This document shows positions 44,196 through 54,281 of a DNA stretch of 64,000 nt, one piece after another. Numbering within the stretch: the stretch's first letter is position 1; every line of letters starts with the position of its first letter. Under the pieces are notes generated by a model. That model was not told where the DNA came from. It saw nothing but the letters and a program-made list of their open reading frames with translations, and did no database searches. Both the position numbers and the translations under genes were made by a program. The stretch comes from Pleodorina starrii (lineage: Eukaryota > Chlorophyta > Chlorophyceae > Chlamydomonadales > Volvocaceae), in the NCBI GenBank assembly GCA_030267565.1, contig BRXU01000011.1:2470501-2534500 (forward strand). Reading direction: 5' to 3'.

Positions 44196-47100
44196 ATGCA
44201 GACCACCTCCCCCTCCACCAGCGAAGATCCTATTGCTGCTGACCACCACTACCATGCGGCTGCGCGGCCCGGCACGTCCGAAGGGGAGTTAGCCGAGCTG
44301 CCCAACCCACCGCACCAGCGCGCCCCCAAGCGCACCCGACTTGACCCAAAAGCCGCCAGCCCCAGCACGCACGACCTCGCAGGCGCGCCAAGCGGCCCCA
44401 GTAAGCTGCCTGCCGCCGCCGCACGCGCGTCCGCGCCCGCGCCTGGGATGCCCCCGGCGGGCCGCACCAGCGTGCCGTTGCGCATCACTCCAGCCCGGCG
44501 CCCAGCCAAGGACGTGAACCCCACAGAAGTGATCGACCTGGTCTCCGACTCCGACTCCGACTCCTCGCAAGGCAGACTCGCGCCGGCGGGAGACGTCGCC
44601 GATGACGCGGGGTCGGCCGGGCCGCCGGCGGCTGCATCAGCCGTCTTGGCACCCCAGCCGTCTGGCTCCCAGCCACAGGGGGCTGTCTCCCAGCCTCAGC
44701 CGCTGGGGGGAGCTGCCGTCGTGCAATCGCCGCAGCCCGCCCGGCCGCTGGGCGGCGAGCTGGGGTACCTCCGCGACCGTAACCAGCATAATCAGCATAA
44801 CCAGCGGGAGCCGCTGCGACGCTCCGAAACCGACCCGGGGCCCAGCACCGTTGACGGCCGGCCACCGTCGCCGCGGCAGCCACCCTCGCCGTCGCCGCTG
44901 CAGCCGCTGCCGCAGCAGCAGCAACAACAAAAACAACATCACCTGCAGCAGCAGGGAAAAGGGGGGCAGCAGCAGCAGCCGCAGGGGAAAAAGGGGCAGC
45001 AGCAGCCGGGCCAGGCGGTAGAAGCGGCGTTGCCGGCCCCACAGGCGCCTCTCCCTCCGCCCCTCTTCCAGCCGCACCAATTCCATCCGCACCAGCTTCA
45101 ACAGGCCCCCTGGGACGTACTGGCAGCCCTGGGCTGCTTCGCCACCACCGACCTGGCGATGACGGCCCCACCGCCCACCGCCATCACACCGGCCGCCACC
45201 GCCGCCGTCTCCGCCGCCGCTGCGCCTGACGCCGCCAGCGATGATATCAAGACGCTGGATCAGCTCCAGGGGTGGCTGAATCGGCACGCTGCGATACGAG
45301 GGTCGGCGGCGACACCGGGCGGCGGCGGTACCACTGCAGCGGCGGCGGCGGCGGCGGAGCCGCCGCCGCCGCTGCCGCCGGTGTTGGTTCTCGACCTGAA
45401 CCGGGCCCACCTACGGGCTTGCAGCCTGGGGGGTCAGAGGCTACGGGTGCACGGCAACGGAGGCGGCGGCGGCAGAGCGCTCGTCATTCGCAACGGCGGC
45501 ATCAGCGGCATGTCGGGTGTGGTGGTCGAGGGCGGCGCCGACGTGACGTTTGAGAACGTGACGTTCGGCGCGCTGCCACCGCCGCCGCCGCCAGCCTTGG
45601 CGGCGGCGGCGCCCGCTGACGGTCGTGACGGCGCCTCGGCCGCTGCCGGCGGCGGCGGCGGCGCCGGAGGCAGTGGCGCGTCGTCGTCGTCGTCGGAGCC
45701 GCAATGGGATGCGCTGGTGATGGTCCGAGACGCCGGCAGTCGCGCCCGTCTGCGCAACTGCACCGTTAAGGTTTGGGCGGCGCAGGCGAAGGCGGCGCCG
45801 GCGTTGCGGAGGGCAGTGGCCGCGGCCGACGGCACGGCGGCGGCTACAATGACGACGTCCTCGACACAGTGCGCGGCGGCGGCGGGGCCAGGCGCCGCCG
45901 CCGCCGCCGCCGCCCCGCAGCTGACGGCGTCGCGCTTCGGCTGCGTGCTTGCGGTGGCGGGCGGGGTTGTGGAGCTGAGCCGTGGCTGCGAGCTTGCCGA
46001 GGGGCCCTGCTTCGGGCTGGCGGCGGTGGGCCCCGGCAGCGTCGCCCGGGCGGAGCTGGCGACGGCGACGCGGGCCGGCACCGCCGGCTTCCTGGCGGCG
46101 TACGGCGGCCAGCTGTCCGCCGTCACGTGTACCGCCAGGGATAGCAGCACCACCACCGCCGCCGCCGCGCGCAACGTCCTGGTGACGACCGGTCAAGTCG
46201 GGCTGCTGGGCCTGGGCTTCGCCGCCGTCGACGGCGGACAGGTGACCACCAATCAGTGCGTCGCGCAGCGCTGTGCCTACAGCGGCTTCCTTGCCTGGGG
46301 TGCCGGCGCAGAGCTGGGCTCGTGGGGCCGCTGCAACGCCGACGAGAACGGCTGGGCGGGCTTCCTGGCGGGCGCCGGCGGCGTGCTGCGCGCCGGCCCC
46401 GCCTGCCGCGCTACCGCCAACCACAACCTGGGCTTCGCCGCGGAAGCGGGAGGCGCGCTGGTGGCTGCTGCGGGCTGTCTGGCGGGGGACAACGGCGGGC
46501 ACGGCTGGTGCGCGGCGGGCGAGGGCGCGGTGGTGGTGGTCGGCCGGCAGGCCCGCGCGCTGCGCAACGGCGGCGGCTTCATCGGCGGCGGCGGGTTCGT
46601 GGCGGTCGGCGATGCGGTGATGTTCGCGGGGGAGGGCTGCGTCGCCGACGGCAACGCCGGCGACGGCTGGGCCGCGCAGGAGCGCGGGCAGCTGGCGGCG
46701 GCGGCAGGCTGCAAGGCGCTAGGCAACGGCGGCCGCGGCTTCGCGGCCGTCGGCGGCGACGCGCCCGCGCTCGCGGCGGCTGCAGCCGCCGCCGCCGCGG
46801 CCGCCACCGCACGGCTGGTGCTGGGGCCCGGCTGCGAGGCCGAGCGCAACCACGACGAGGGCTTCGCTGCCGTACAGTACGGCAGTCTGCGAGTGGGTCC
46901 GGCGGCCAAGGCGCTGGCCAATGAGCTGGATGGTTTCCTGGCGTCCATGGGGGGCCGACTGGATGCGTCTGCCGGCGGCGCCGCTGCGGTAGGCAACGGG
47001 CAGCACGGCTTCTGCGCGGAGGATGCGGGGTCGGTGATGTTGGTGGGGCCGTGCAGCGGCGCGCAGGGGAACAGGAGCGGCTGGGGCGCGCTGGCGAGCG

Positions 47101-47210
47101 GCAAGGGCGCCGAGGTGCGGCTGCCGGGCCGGGACGACTGGCGGGCAGAGGGCAACGGCGCGGGCGCTGCACGGCAGGAGGCGGGCGGGCGGCTGGAGTG
47201 GGGCCAGTAG
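44196..47210 (+). CDS. Large single-exon beta-helix protein with SIM-like motif
   Basis: An uninterrupted 1004-residue frame. The N-terminal third is disordered: a basic cluster KRTRLDPK (possible nuclear signal), then VIDLVSDSDSDSS at residues about 109-121, a textbook SUMO-interacting motif (hydrophobic VIDLV followed by acidic/serine residues), then Gln- and Pro-rich stretches around residues 225-275. From about residue 395 the sequence becomes a right-handed parallel beta-helix: LVLDLNRAHLRAC, then ALVIRNGGISGMSGVVVEGGADVTFENVTFG, followed by roughly 22-residue coils of the form GF.A..GG.L.A...C.A..N. with recurring GFLA, GFAA and GWAA turns up to the stop. Similar helices occur in carbohydrate-active enzymes and F-box-linked proteins, but no catalytic residues are evident. 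Function is unknown; nuclear location and SUMO binding are inferred from motifs only. Confidence 0.75.
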   Translation: MQTTSPSTSEDPIAADHHYHAAARPGTSEGELAELPNPPHQRAPKRTRLDPKAASPSTHDLAGAPSGPSKLPAAAARASAPAPGMPPAGRTSVPLRITPARRPAKDVNPTEVIDLVSDSDSDSSQGRLAPAGDVADDAGSAGPPAAASAVLAPQPSGSQPQGAVSQPQPLGGAAVVQSPQPARPLGGELGYLRDRNQHNQHNQREPLRRSETDPGPSTVDGRPPSPRQPPSPSPLQPLPQQQQQQKQHHLQQQGKGGQQQQPQGKKGQQQPGQAVEAALPAPQAPLPPPLFQPHQFHPHQLQQAPWDVLAALGCFATTDLAMTAPPPTAITPAATAAVSAAAAPDAASDDIKTLDQLQGWLNRHAAIRGSAATPGGGGTTAAAAAAAEPPPPLPPVLVLDLNRAHLRACSLGGQRLRVHGNGGGGGRALVIRNGGISGMSGVVVEGGADVTFENVTFGALPPPPPPALAAAAPADGRDGASAAAGGGGGAGGSGASSSSSEPQWDALVMVRDAGSRARLRNCTVKVWAAQAKAAPALRRAVAAADGTAAATMTTSSTQCAAAAGPGAAAAAAAPQLTASRFGCVLAVAGGVVELSRGCELAEGPCFGLAAVGPGSVARAELATATRAGTAGFLAAYGGQLSAVTCTARDSSTTTAAAARNVLVTTGQVGLLGLGFAAVDGGQVTTNQCVAQRCAYSGFLAWGAGAELGSWGRCNADENGWAGFLAGAGGVLRAGPACRATANHNLGFAAEAGGALVAAAGCLAGDNGGHGWCAAGEGAVVVVGRQARALRNGGGFIGGGGFVAVGDAVMFAGEGCVADGNAGDGWAAQERGQLAAAAGCKALGNGGRGFAAVGGDAPALAAAAAAAAAAATARLVLGPGCEAERNHDEGFAAVQYGSLRVGPAAKALANELDGFLASMGGRLDASAGGAAAVGNGQHGFCAEDAGSVMLVGPCSGAQGNRSGWGALASGKGAEVRLPGRDDWRAEGNGAGAARQEAGGRLEWGQ

Positions 47211-47460
47211 GGAAACCGGGTAGCGCTTCTGTGGCGGTTGCGTTGATTGTGGTAGTTGTGTTGGTTATGTTGGTTGTGTGGATGGCGGGGGTGATGGTTC
47301 GCGCTGGATGAAGCGGGGGGTCATGGTACACTGGTAAGGGACGATGCGGCTGAGGGGCAGCACATCGGAGCTGATGGAGGGCCGGCAGCGGGGCCCAGAG
47401 AGCAGGGCCCAGAGGGCGAGGGGGTTGGGTGGGTGTGGGGAGTTGAGGCGGGTGGGAAAA

Positions 47461-47476
47461 CTATACCGCAGCGAAG
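47461..47476 (-). repeat. Interspersed CGCTGCGGTAT motif, copy D
   Basis: Complement of ctataccgcagcgaag in the intergenic region after the beta-helix gene. Confidence 0.7.
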
Positions 47477-47956
47477 GTGGGGGTGGGGCGGGTGTCCCGG
47501 CGGGTGTCGGGGCGGCAAACGTCCTGAGGGTGCTTGCTGGTGGAGCCTAAGAGGGGGGGCGCGTCGCTGTGGGTTCCCCCCCCCCATGGCGACTTTGTTC
47601 TTCATGTTTCATCACAGCGGGCGGGCAGGCGGGCGGCTGCTCGTTCCTGGTCTTGGGCGCCGCCTCGGCGCTGGGCCTGCAGTGGCCGCACTGTGGTCGT
47701 GTAGGCGTGCGTGGGCGCATTGGGCATGATGGCTTCGATGGGTGACTGGGCGCAGTGTTGCGCATTGGGGGCTTTGGGGAGGCGCGCGCGGTGAAGTTGA
47801 TGTCGATGTCGATGTCGAAGTGGATGAGGGCGCAGCGGCGCGGGCCCTACACTCGTCGCCCCAACTCCCCGCTACGGTCAGTGCCGCCAGCAAAGCAAAG
47901 CAAAGCAGATCGCGACCACAGATTCACGGCGATGTTTGAATGAGCCCCAGGGAGGG

Positions 47957-47961
47957 TTACA
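47957..47961 (-). terminator. Putative TGTAA polyadenylation signal of INTS9
   Basis: TGTAA on the minus strand, about 185 bases downstream of the INTS9 stop codon. Confidence 0.5.
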
Positions 47962-48143
47962 GCGGACCCCACAGGAGGGGATCATCCGCCGCACCGGACT
48001 CCCTCCGTGGGGTGAGACACACGTGGGCTTCCGCTTTCCGGCCGACACACGACCCCAACCCCTCCAGAGGATTAGAGGCCAAAGGATTCCTTCGAAAGTT
48101 CTTGGATGTGGATGTGGGGGTGGGCTGCTTCCCAGCCTGCATC

Positions 48144-51100
48144 TCAAAGCACCGTCAGTTGCCTCATCAGGCAATCTGTCAGCACGGAGCGCATGGCGGG
48201 GCAGGCGGAGGTCACGTGGGCGCCGTCGGGCCGCAGAAGCAGCTCCCCATCGGTCCCCTCCAGCGTCAGCCGCACGCTCTGAGGCAAGGGCGAAGGAAGG
48301 GGAAACGGGTGTGGACTGTAGAGAAGAGAAGAGCAGAAGAACCGCTGTAATCACAACACCATCCAGGCATCCATGGAGCTCCCAACCTCCTAATCCCCTA
48401 AGGACCCCACCCTCCCCACCCTCCCAACCTCCCACCCAAAAGGTCAGCCATCACCACCTCAACAGTCCCCGCACCACCCCCTTCTCACTAGCCACTACCC
48501 ACTACCCACTGCTAGGCACTACCTACTCACTAGTAGGCACTACCTAGGCACTAGGCACCACCCACTGCTCACCCGGCCCTCCGTGGCGACCGAGACGCGC
48601 GTGATGCCGTGTTCCGCCAGCGCCTCAAGCAGTGGCCCCAGCGCCGGACCGCCCTCCGCCGCCAACAACAGCTGGTCCGCCGCCACCGCGCCGCCGGACA
48701 CCAGCGCACCCGCCGCCGCCGCGGCGTCGGCGCCGGCGGCGTCGCCGGGCACGGGGTCGGCGTGCCAGGCGCCGCCTCGGAACACCAGCAGGCAGTGGAG
48801 ACGGGCCAGCTGTAGGCAGGGATGGAAGTCGGGCCGGGTCGAAGGTAAAGATGGAAAGAGGACTGGCAGGAACAGTGGGGGAAGATGAGTGCGATTGTCG
48901 CTCCGCCGCTCGTGAGCTGTCGGAGCACCGCAGTCACAGCTGCCTAGGCGCCCATTCCCCTGTACCCCCACCTCCCTCACTCACCACTCCCATCAACTCC
49001 TCTTCGCCGCAGCCACAGCCACCGCGACCGGCACTTCCCCGCCACGTGTCTCCCCCCGTCCATGTCCCCCCTGTCCCTCCCTCCCAGTCCACATCCATTC
49101 CATTCCGTCCGCCATCATATCTATGACCCACCTTCCCCGCCCTATCCCATCCTTATCCTATCCTATTACCCACCTTCCCTATCCTATCCTAACCTACCTG
49201 CAGCCCCGGCCCACCTCCCAGCCACTTGAGCCGCTGCAGCAACTCAGGAGACACCACCGCGCCGTGCACATTGCGAGGCAGCGCCAGCCGGGCCTGGTGC
49301 AGCCAGCCGTACGGTACGACACTCTCCCGCGCCAGCGGCGGCAGGCTGGGTTGGACGGGGCAACGGCGCGGGGTGGGGGTGGGGGTGGGTGTTGTCGCTG
49401 TCGAGAGGCAGGAGGAGGCCCCCTGGAGCAACGCGGCGCGGCCCACAAGAAACCTCACACGGGTCCTGGAGAGCCGTGGAGGGCCCTTGAGAGCCCTGGA
49501 GAGCCGTGCCTTGGCTGTCGCCGACCCATGGGTCCCTACCTCGCGGTCTGCTGCTGCTGCTGCTGCTGTCGCTGCTGTTGCAGCTGCCGCAGCAGCGCCA
49601 GGTCTCGTTGAGTGGCCAGGAGGTGACGGGGCTGCAACCGAGACATCAGATCCAACACGGACGCAGGGGAAGGACCGGCAGCGGCCGCGGCGGCGGCTCC
49701 GCCGCCGCCGCGGAGCGGCACGTGCGCGATGCGCATGCGCAGCGGCGGCGGCTCCGCCTTCGCCGCCGCCTTCGCCGCCGCCGCCTTGTCGTACAAGCGG
49801 TGGATGCCTCGCAACGCCGCGGGCGGGGCGGCGTGGGGCAGGAGCAGGAGGTTGTCGGGGTGGGGGCCGAGGCGCAGCAACAGCTCCACGGCGGGGCCTG
49901 CGGTCGGTGCGGTCATGGCGGAGTGGGCGCAAGGCCAGGTACCGGTACACCACCCTAAGGAACCACCACCCACCGCAACCCGGCCCCACACCCGGCAGCG
50001 CCACCCACCCACGCGTTTGCTGGCCCCGCTCGCTCACCCCCGGGGTACAGGAGTGAGTCCGCAGCCGCCAGCACCACCGAGGGCTGCTGCAGGCAGCGCT
50101 GCGCCGCGGGATGCTCCAGGGAGGAGGCCACCACCAGCCTGCCGGCCTGGGGGCGAGTCACAGGGTCAGGGTCAGGCAAGGTGGGATTGCGGGGGTGGGT
50201 GTTGAGGGGGATGCATGCATCTAGAGGTTGTTCAAAGGGGGGGAAGGCAAGCAGGGAGGGCGGCCGCATTTGCGTTGATCTGGTCGCGTCATTCCATTCC
50301 ACCAATGGCGCTGCAATCACACACACGCACACACACACACGCCTTCCCTTTCCTTCACTTCTCTTTGATCTCTACCCTCCCTCGACCCCTTCCCTCCCCA
50401 CCTCGCCTGTTCTATTTCTAATACGGTTTCACTCAGCTCCCAGCCTCATCTGCACCTTACGGCGGTTCCCACTCATACTTTCCCCCATTCTCCGTCATAC
50501 GCTTCCCTGCCCACCACCCCCACCTCCCTCACCTCCCCCATCTCCCCACCACACGCAAGCACACGTGCCTGCATCAACGAGTCAAAGGCGAAGGGGTGCT
50601 GCGGCACGTACACGGCCGCCTGGCGCTCGGCTGCCAGCGCCTCCAGCGACACGGACGCCAGCGCCAGACTGGTTCCGGAGCGGGGGCCCACGTACAGCAG
50701 CGGCACGTGGCTCAGGTCGGAGGAGGCCAGCGAACCCGCCATCGCCTCTAGCAGCTCCCAGGCCTCACCTTTGGGGGAGAGAAGGAGAGAGGGAGGGGGA
50801 GGAAGAACGGAGGGGCGGAGGAGGGACAGAAGATGGGAGGGAGGGAGGGTGGATGGTGCATTGGAGGGCGGGAAGGGGGCAAGGGAAGTTAAAGGAGGAG
50901 GAAAGGCGGGAAGGAGGGATGCAGGGTATGGATGGCAGCAGGGGAAGGGGAAGGAGCCCTGAACATACCCGCCGCACCTGTGGCGTATACCGGGATGAGC
51001 GCGGTGCCCCCCGACACCACCGCCCTCAGCACCGCCTCCTTAACCACCTGGTGTCCGGGTCGCAGCGGCGGCGGCGGCGGCGGCGGAGCCGGAGGTGGAG

Positions 51101-53201
51101 CCGGCGGCTGCTGCTGCTGTGGCGCTGGCGCCGGTGGCAGGTCCTGTGGCCGCGGCTGCAGTGCGGCGGGCGCCAGGGAGGGCGCCAGGGAGGGCGCCAG
51201 GGAGGGCGCCAGGGAGGGCGCCAGGGAGGGCGCCAGGGAGGGCGGGGCGGGAGGTCCTCCCCGGAGGCAGTCGGGTCCCAGCAGCAAAGCGTCGGGTGCC
51301 GCCACCAGCTCCAGGGGCAGCGGCGGCGCGAAGGGGTGCGAGGGAGCGGCGTCCGGAAGGTACAGCACCGTACGACAGCGCCTGCGGGTCGCGTGTGTGC
51401 GGTCAGGGGGCGGATCTGAGAACGCGGGGGGCGTCAGCGGATGTGTGTGTGTGTATGCCGCTCGTGTGTATGTGTGAGTTGTGTCGCTCTCCTTGCTGAG
51501 GTCCGTTCGCCAACAACATCGCCTGGCTTTCTTCGCCCTGCGCTTCTTCCAACTGACCACCCCCGGTTCCTGCACCTCCTCCCTCCACCAACCCTTCGTC
51601 GCAGCCTTCGAGCGCCGAACGGACAACGTCCAAAATTGAAGCTGCGGCGCCTCGCCCCACACCCGCCCGACTGGTCCCCTCCTTTTCCCTCCTCTTTCCC
51701 TCCTGCCGACCTCGGCCGCTACCACCGTACTGCCGTACTCACTCGGCGCCGTCGGCGATCTGCCATACCGCGTGGCCAAACCCGCTGCCTGACGGGTACG
51801 GCACTGCCGTCAGCTCGTATGCATCCAGCGGCACTACCTGGCCGTACCGCACGGCCCGAACGCGATCCAGGCAGTACCGTACGGCACGCCATGTCGGACG
51901 GCGCCGCCAGCAGGTCGCTAGGAGGGCCTCCTGCGGCTCCGTCAGAGGACCCAAACCCAAATCAGCACTGCCCGGAAGTCGCCGCCGCTTCGACTGCTGC
52001 TGCTGCTGTTGCTGTTGTTGTTCGTGTTGTTGCAGGTGCGGGGCGGGCGCCGCCGCTGCCGCGGCGGCGGCCGCGGCGGCTGCCGCCGCCTCTTCCGCCG
52101 CCAAGCGCTCCGCCACCAATTGTTCCGCGGTATCCAGCGCCGCCTGAGTGCAATACACGGGTCCCCGGATAGGGCCCAAATGGTGCCAGGGCGCCGCCCG
52201 CGGGAGGGCGCCCACGCCCGGATCCAGGTCCACGTCACCGCCAGGAGCGGCAGCGGCAGCGGCGGTGGCGGCGCCGCCCGCGTGCTTCGACGCGTCGGTC
52301 TCAATGCTGCCGTACGGATGTACTGCATCGCTGTACTGCAGAAGGTGCGGCAGCGCGAGGAGCGCCTCGGGGCTGCTGATGAGGGCGGCGTGGAGGTCCA
52401 GGGTTTGGAGCAGCTGGGCGAGGGGAGAGACGGGAGAGAGGTATGAGCCTTATGGCAAGAGGTGTTTTTCGGGTAAGGAAGGGAGGCGAAGGGAGCGGAA
52501 GCGAAGCGATACCGGAGGGAAGTGATAACCGAGTCAAAGCGAAGCAAAGGGAAGGGAAGGGTTTGGCAGGGAGGGCGGTTTCGGAGGACACCAGCTACAT
52601 GACGCCTTGCCCGGCGCTCTCCTGGATGTCCTATCCTTGAACCAGCTGACAAGAGGCGATACGCCAGAGCGCAACCGGATATGCTGCGAAGGGGCGACGG
52701 CTTCGCTGCTGGGGCGGGAGGCGTAAACGACAACGACAACAACGACCAACGGTCGGTGTACGACAGCGCAACTGCCACCGACCGGGAGGAACGGCGTCAG
52801 GTCCACCAGGTCGACACCTTGGTCGTTGACAGGGCTGCAGTCACCGCCGCTGCCGCCGCCGCCAGGGCCTCCGGCGGCACTGGCGGTGGCCGCGGCGGTG
52901 GCATCGTCCTGATGCGAACCATTTGTGGGGATGAAGCCGTCGCCGGTAGCGGTCTCACGCGCCTCCCTGCTGTGGTCGGCTCCAAAGGCGCTGAGTGAGG
53001 AGTGCAGCGGCGTGGGGCAGTCGAGGAGGATGTTGGCCTTCCGGAAGCGGAGCACTAGGCAGCGGCAGGGCCCCACGCCGGCGCATATCTGAGAGGACGG
53101 GCGGCACGGGCCGATATGTCACTGCGCTTTGCTTATATTTATATTTTATTATTTTTTTATAAAGTTAGGGATGGTCGGTAACGTGGACTGACCAGCTTCA
53201 T
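48144..53201 (-). CDS. INTS9: Integrator complex subunit 9 (INTS9) homologue
   Basis: Ten exons on the minus strand: 53201-53193, 53088-52663 (end tentative), 52413-51743, 51381-50969, 50768-50569, 50146-50038, 49897-49540, 49345-49198, 48809-48573, 48278-48144; about 901 residues. The first exon codes only MKL, matching the family's N terminus, and joins ICAGVGPCRCLVLRFRKANI. Further matches to INTS9 are LDLHAALISSPEALLALPHL, PVYCTQAALDTAEQLVAERL, YELTAVPYPSGSGFGHAVWQ, AVVSGGTALIPVYATGAA, VYVPQHPFAFDSL and LQQPSVVLAAADSLLYPG. INTS9 is the catalytically inactive metallo-beta-lactamase/beta-CASP partner of INTS11 in the nuclear Integrator complex, which cleaves nascent snRNA. Expected zinc-binding histidines are not seen, as normal for this subunit. 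It is longer than animal INTS9 because of Ala, Gln and SLAP repeats. The intron after exon 5 has a GC donor. Confidence 0.88.
51177..51243 (-). repeat. In-frame 12-base repeat coding SLAP units in INTS9
   Basis: Tandem gcgccagggagg units (about six) encode Ser-Leu-Ala-Pro repeated, inserted in a surface loop region between conserved INTS9 blocks. Confidence 0.95.
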
Positions 53202-54281
53202 GCGTTCTTGGTTCTCGCCTGCAAGTGGCGTCAATCATCGCCACGGATCGCGCAAGCCGTCAGAGCATAGAAACATAGATGAAATCTTTATAACAAAACG
53301 TGTTGTACTACAATTACATGCTGCGCTGCGCTATCTCGTCGGAACATTGCGTGTTGATTATTGCCCCGAAACCCAGCTCCGTAACCAGGAACATAGTTGG
53401 CGCCTGTCCCTTACAACCGTTCCAATCTGTTTCCCGGATGGCTAGGAGCGGCACTCCGGCACGGCTTAATATAAGAGCGGTGTAAGTATGCTGGAGTACC
53501 GATAGTCATCGTGGATGGGGTTCCAGCGCCTCCGGGTCTAGGACAGAGAAAGAGCCCGGCGGATAAGGGAGACGGAGGAGGGACTTGGTGGGCCGTAGCC
53601 GAGGCCGCCAAAGCGAGGGCGGGGGGAGGGTTTGCCGACATACAACGAAGGGAGGAAGCAAGGGTGTCAGCTCTACGAGGCGACAGAGCGCAATTTGGGA
53701 CGTCAGAAGCAGGAGACTTGAATGAACCATGTTACAAGTGGTTCCAAAGGATTGAAGGTACGTAACCGCATCCCTACCGGTAGCATCCGAGCCTAGCCAC
53801 AACAGCAAGCTTTGTAGCTAACACCCACCATCGCTGCCGCAGCACGACTGCACGCACGCACGCATCCCAAACGGCACGGACCGACGTCGTACCCGTCACA
53901 TCCCTTCCGCCGTCATTCATCTGTTTCAATGAACGTAAAACATCCGTGCTGACGCGCACAACCCCAATAAACCGTTCTACGGTGGACCCAAACGAATCAC
54001 AATCCGCTGGTTGTGATCCGCTTATTGCGGCTCCGACTAAGAGGGACTAGGCTCGTAATAGTGTAGTGTTTCCAAAAGCTTCTTCCAAAACTTGCGCCGC
54101 GTCGCGCGCCGCGCACACAAACTAAAACTGAGCCGCCATTGAAATGGCTACTTGTACTAAGATGGCTACTTGTACGGTAAGATACACCAAACCACCAACA
54201 CAGTCGAAAGGGCAGCCGGGCGCGCGCCTCGCAGCGGCAGCACGGCACTGAAACTCAGCTGATCCGCCCTCGCCTTGAACG
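53202..54281. other. Region between INTS9 start and 3' end of the SPRK gene
   Basis: Both neighbours are on the minus strand, so this is the INTS9 promoter and the SPRK gene's 3' flank. A TGTAA on the minus strand at 53732-53736 is a possible polyadenylation signal for the SPRK gene. A plus-strand frame at 53511-53765 has no conserved pattern and is not called. Confidence 0.4.

Larger units (their letters stand above)
47211..48143. other. Intergenic region between convergent genes
   Basis: Holds the 3' flanks of the beta-helix gene and of INTS9. One copy of the ataccgcagcg motif lies at 47461-47480 and a TGTAA signal for INTS9 at 47957. No coding signal recognised. Confidence 0.45.

Noticed and set aside
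45441..46502. 353-codon minus-strand open frame
   Set aside because: Antisense to the beta-helix gene, Arg/Gly low complexity without domain.
53511..53765. Small plus-strand gene of 84 codons
   Set aside because: No conserved pattern and no ATG-supported context; may be chance in the 3' flank of the SPRK gene.
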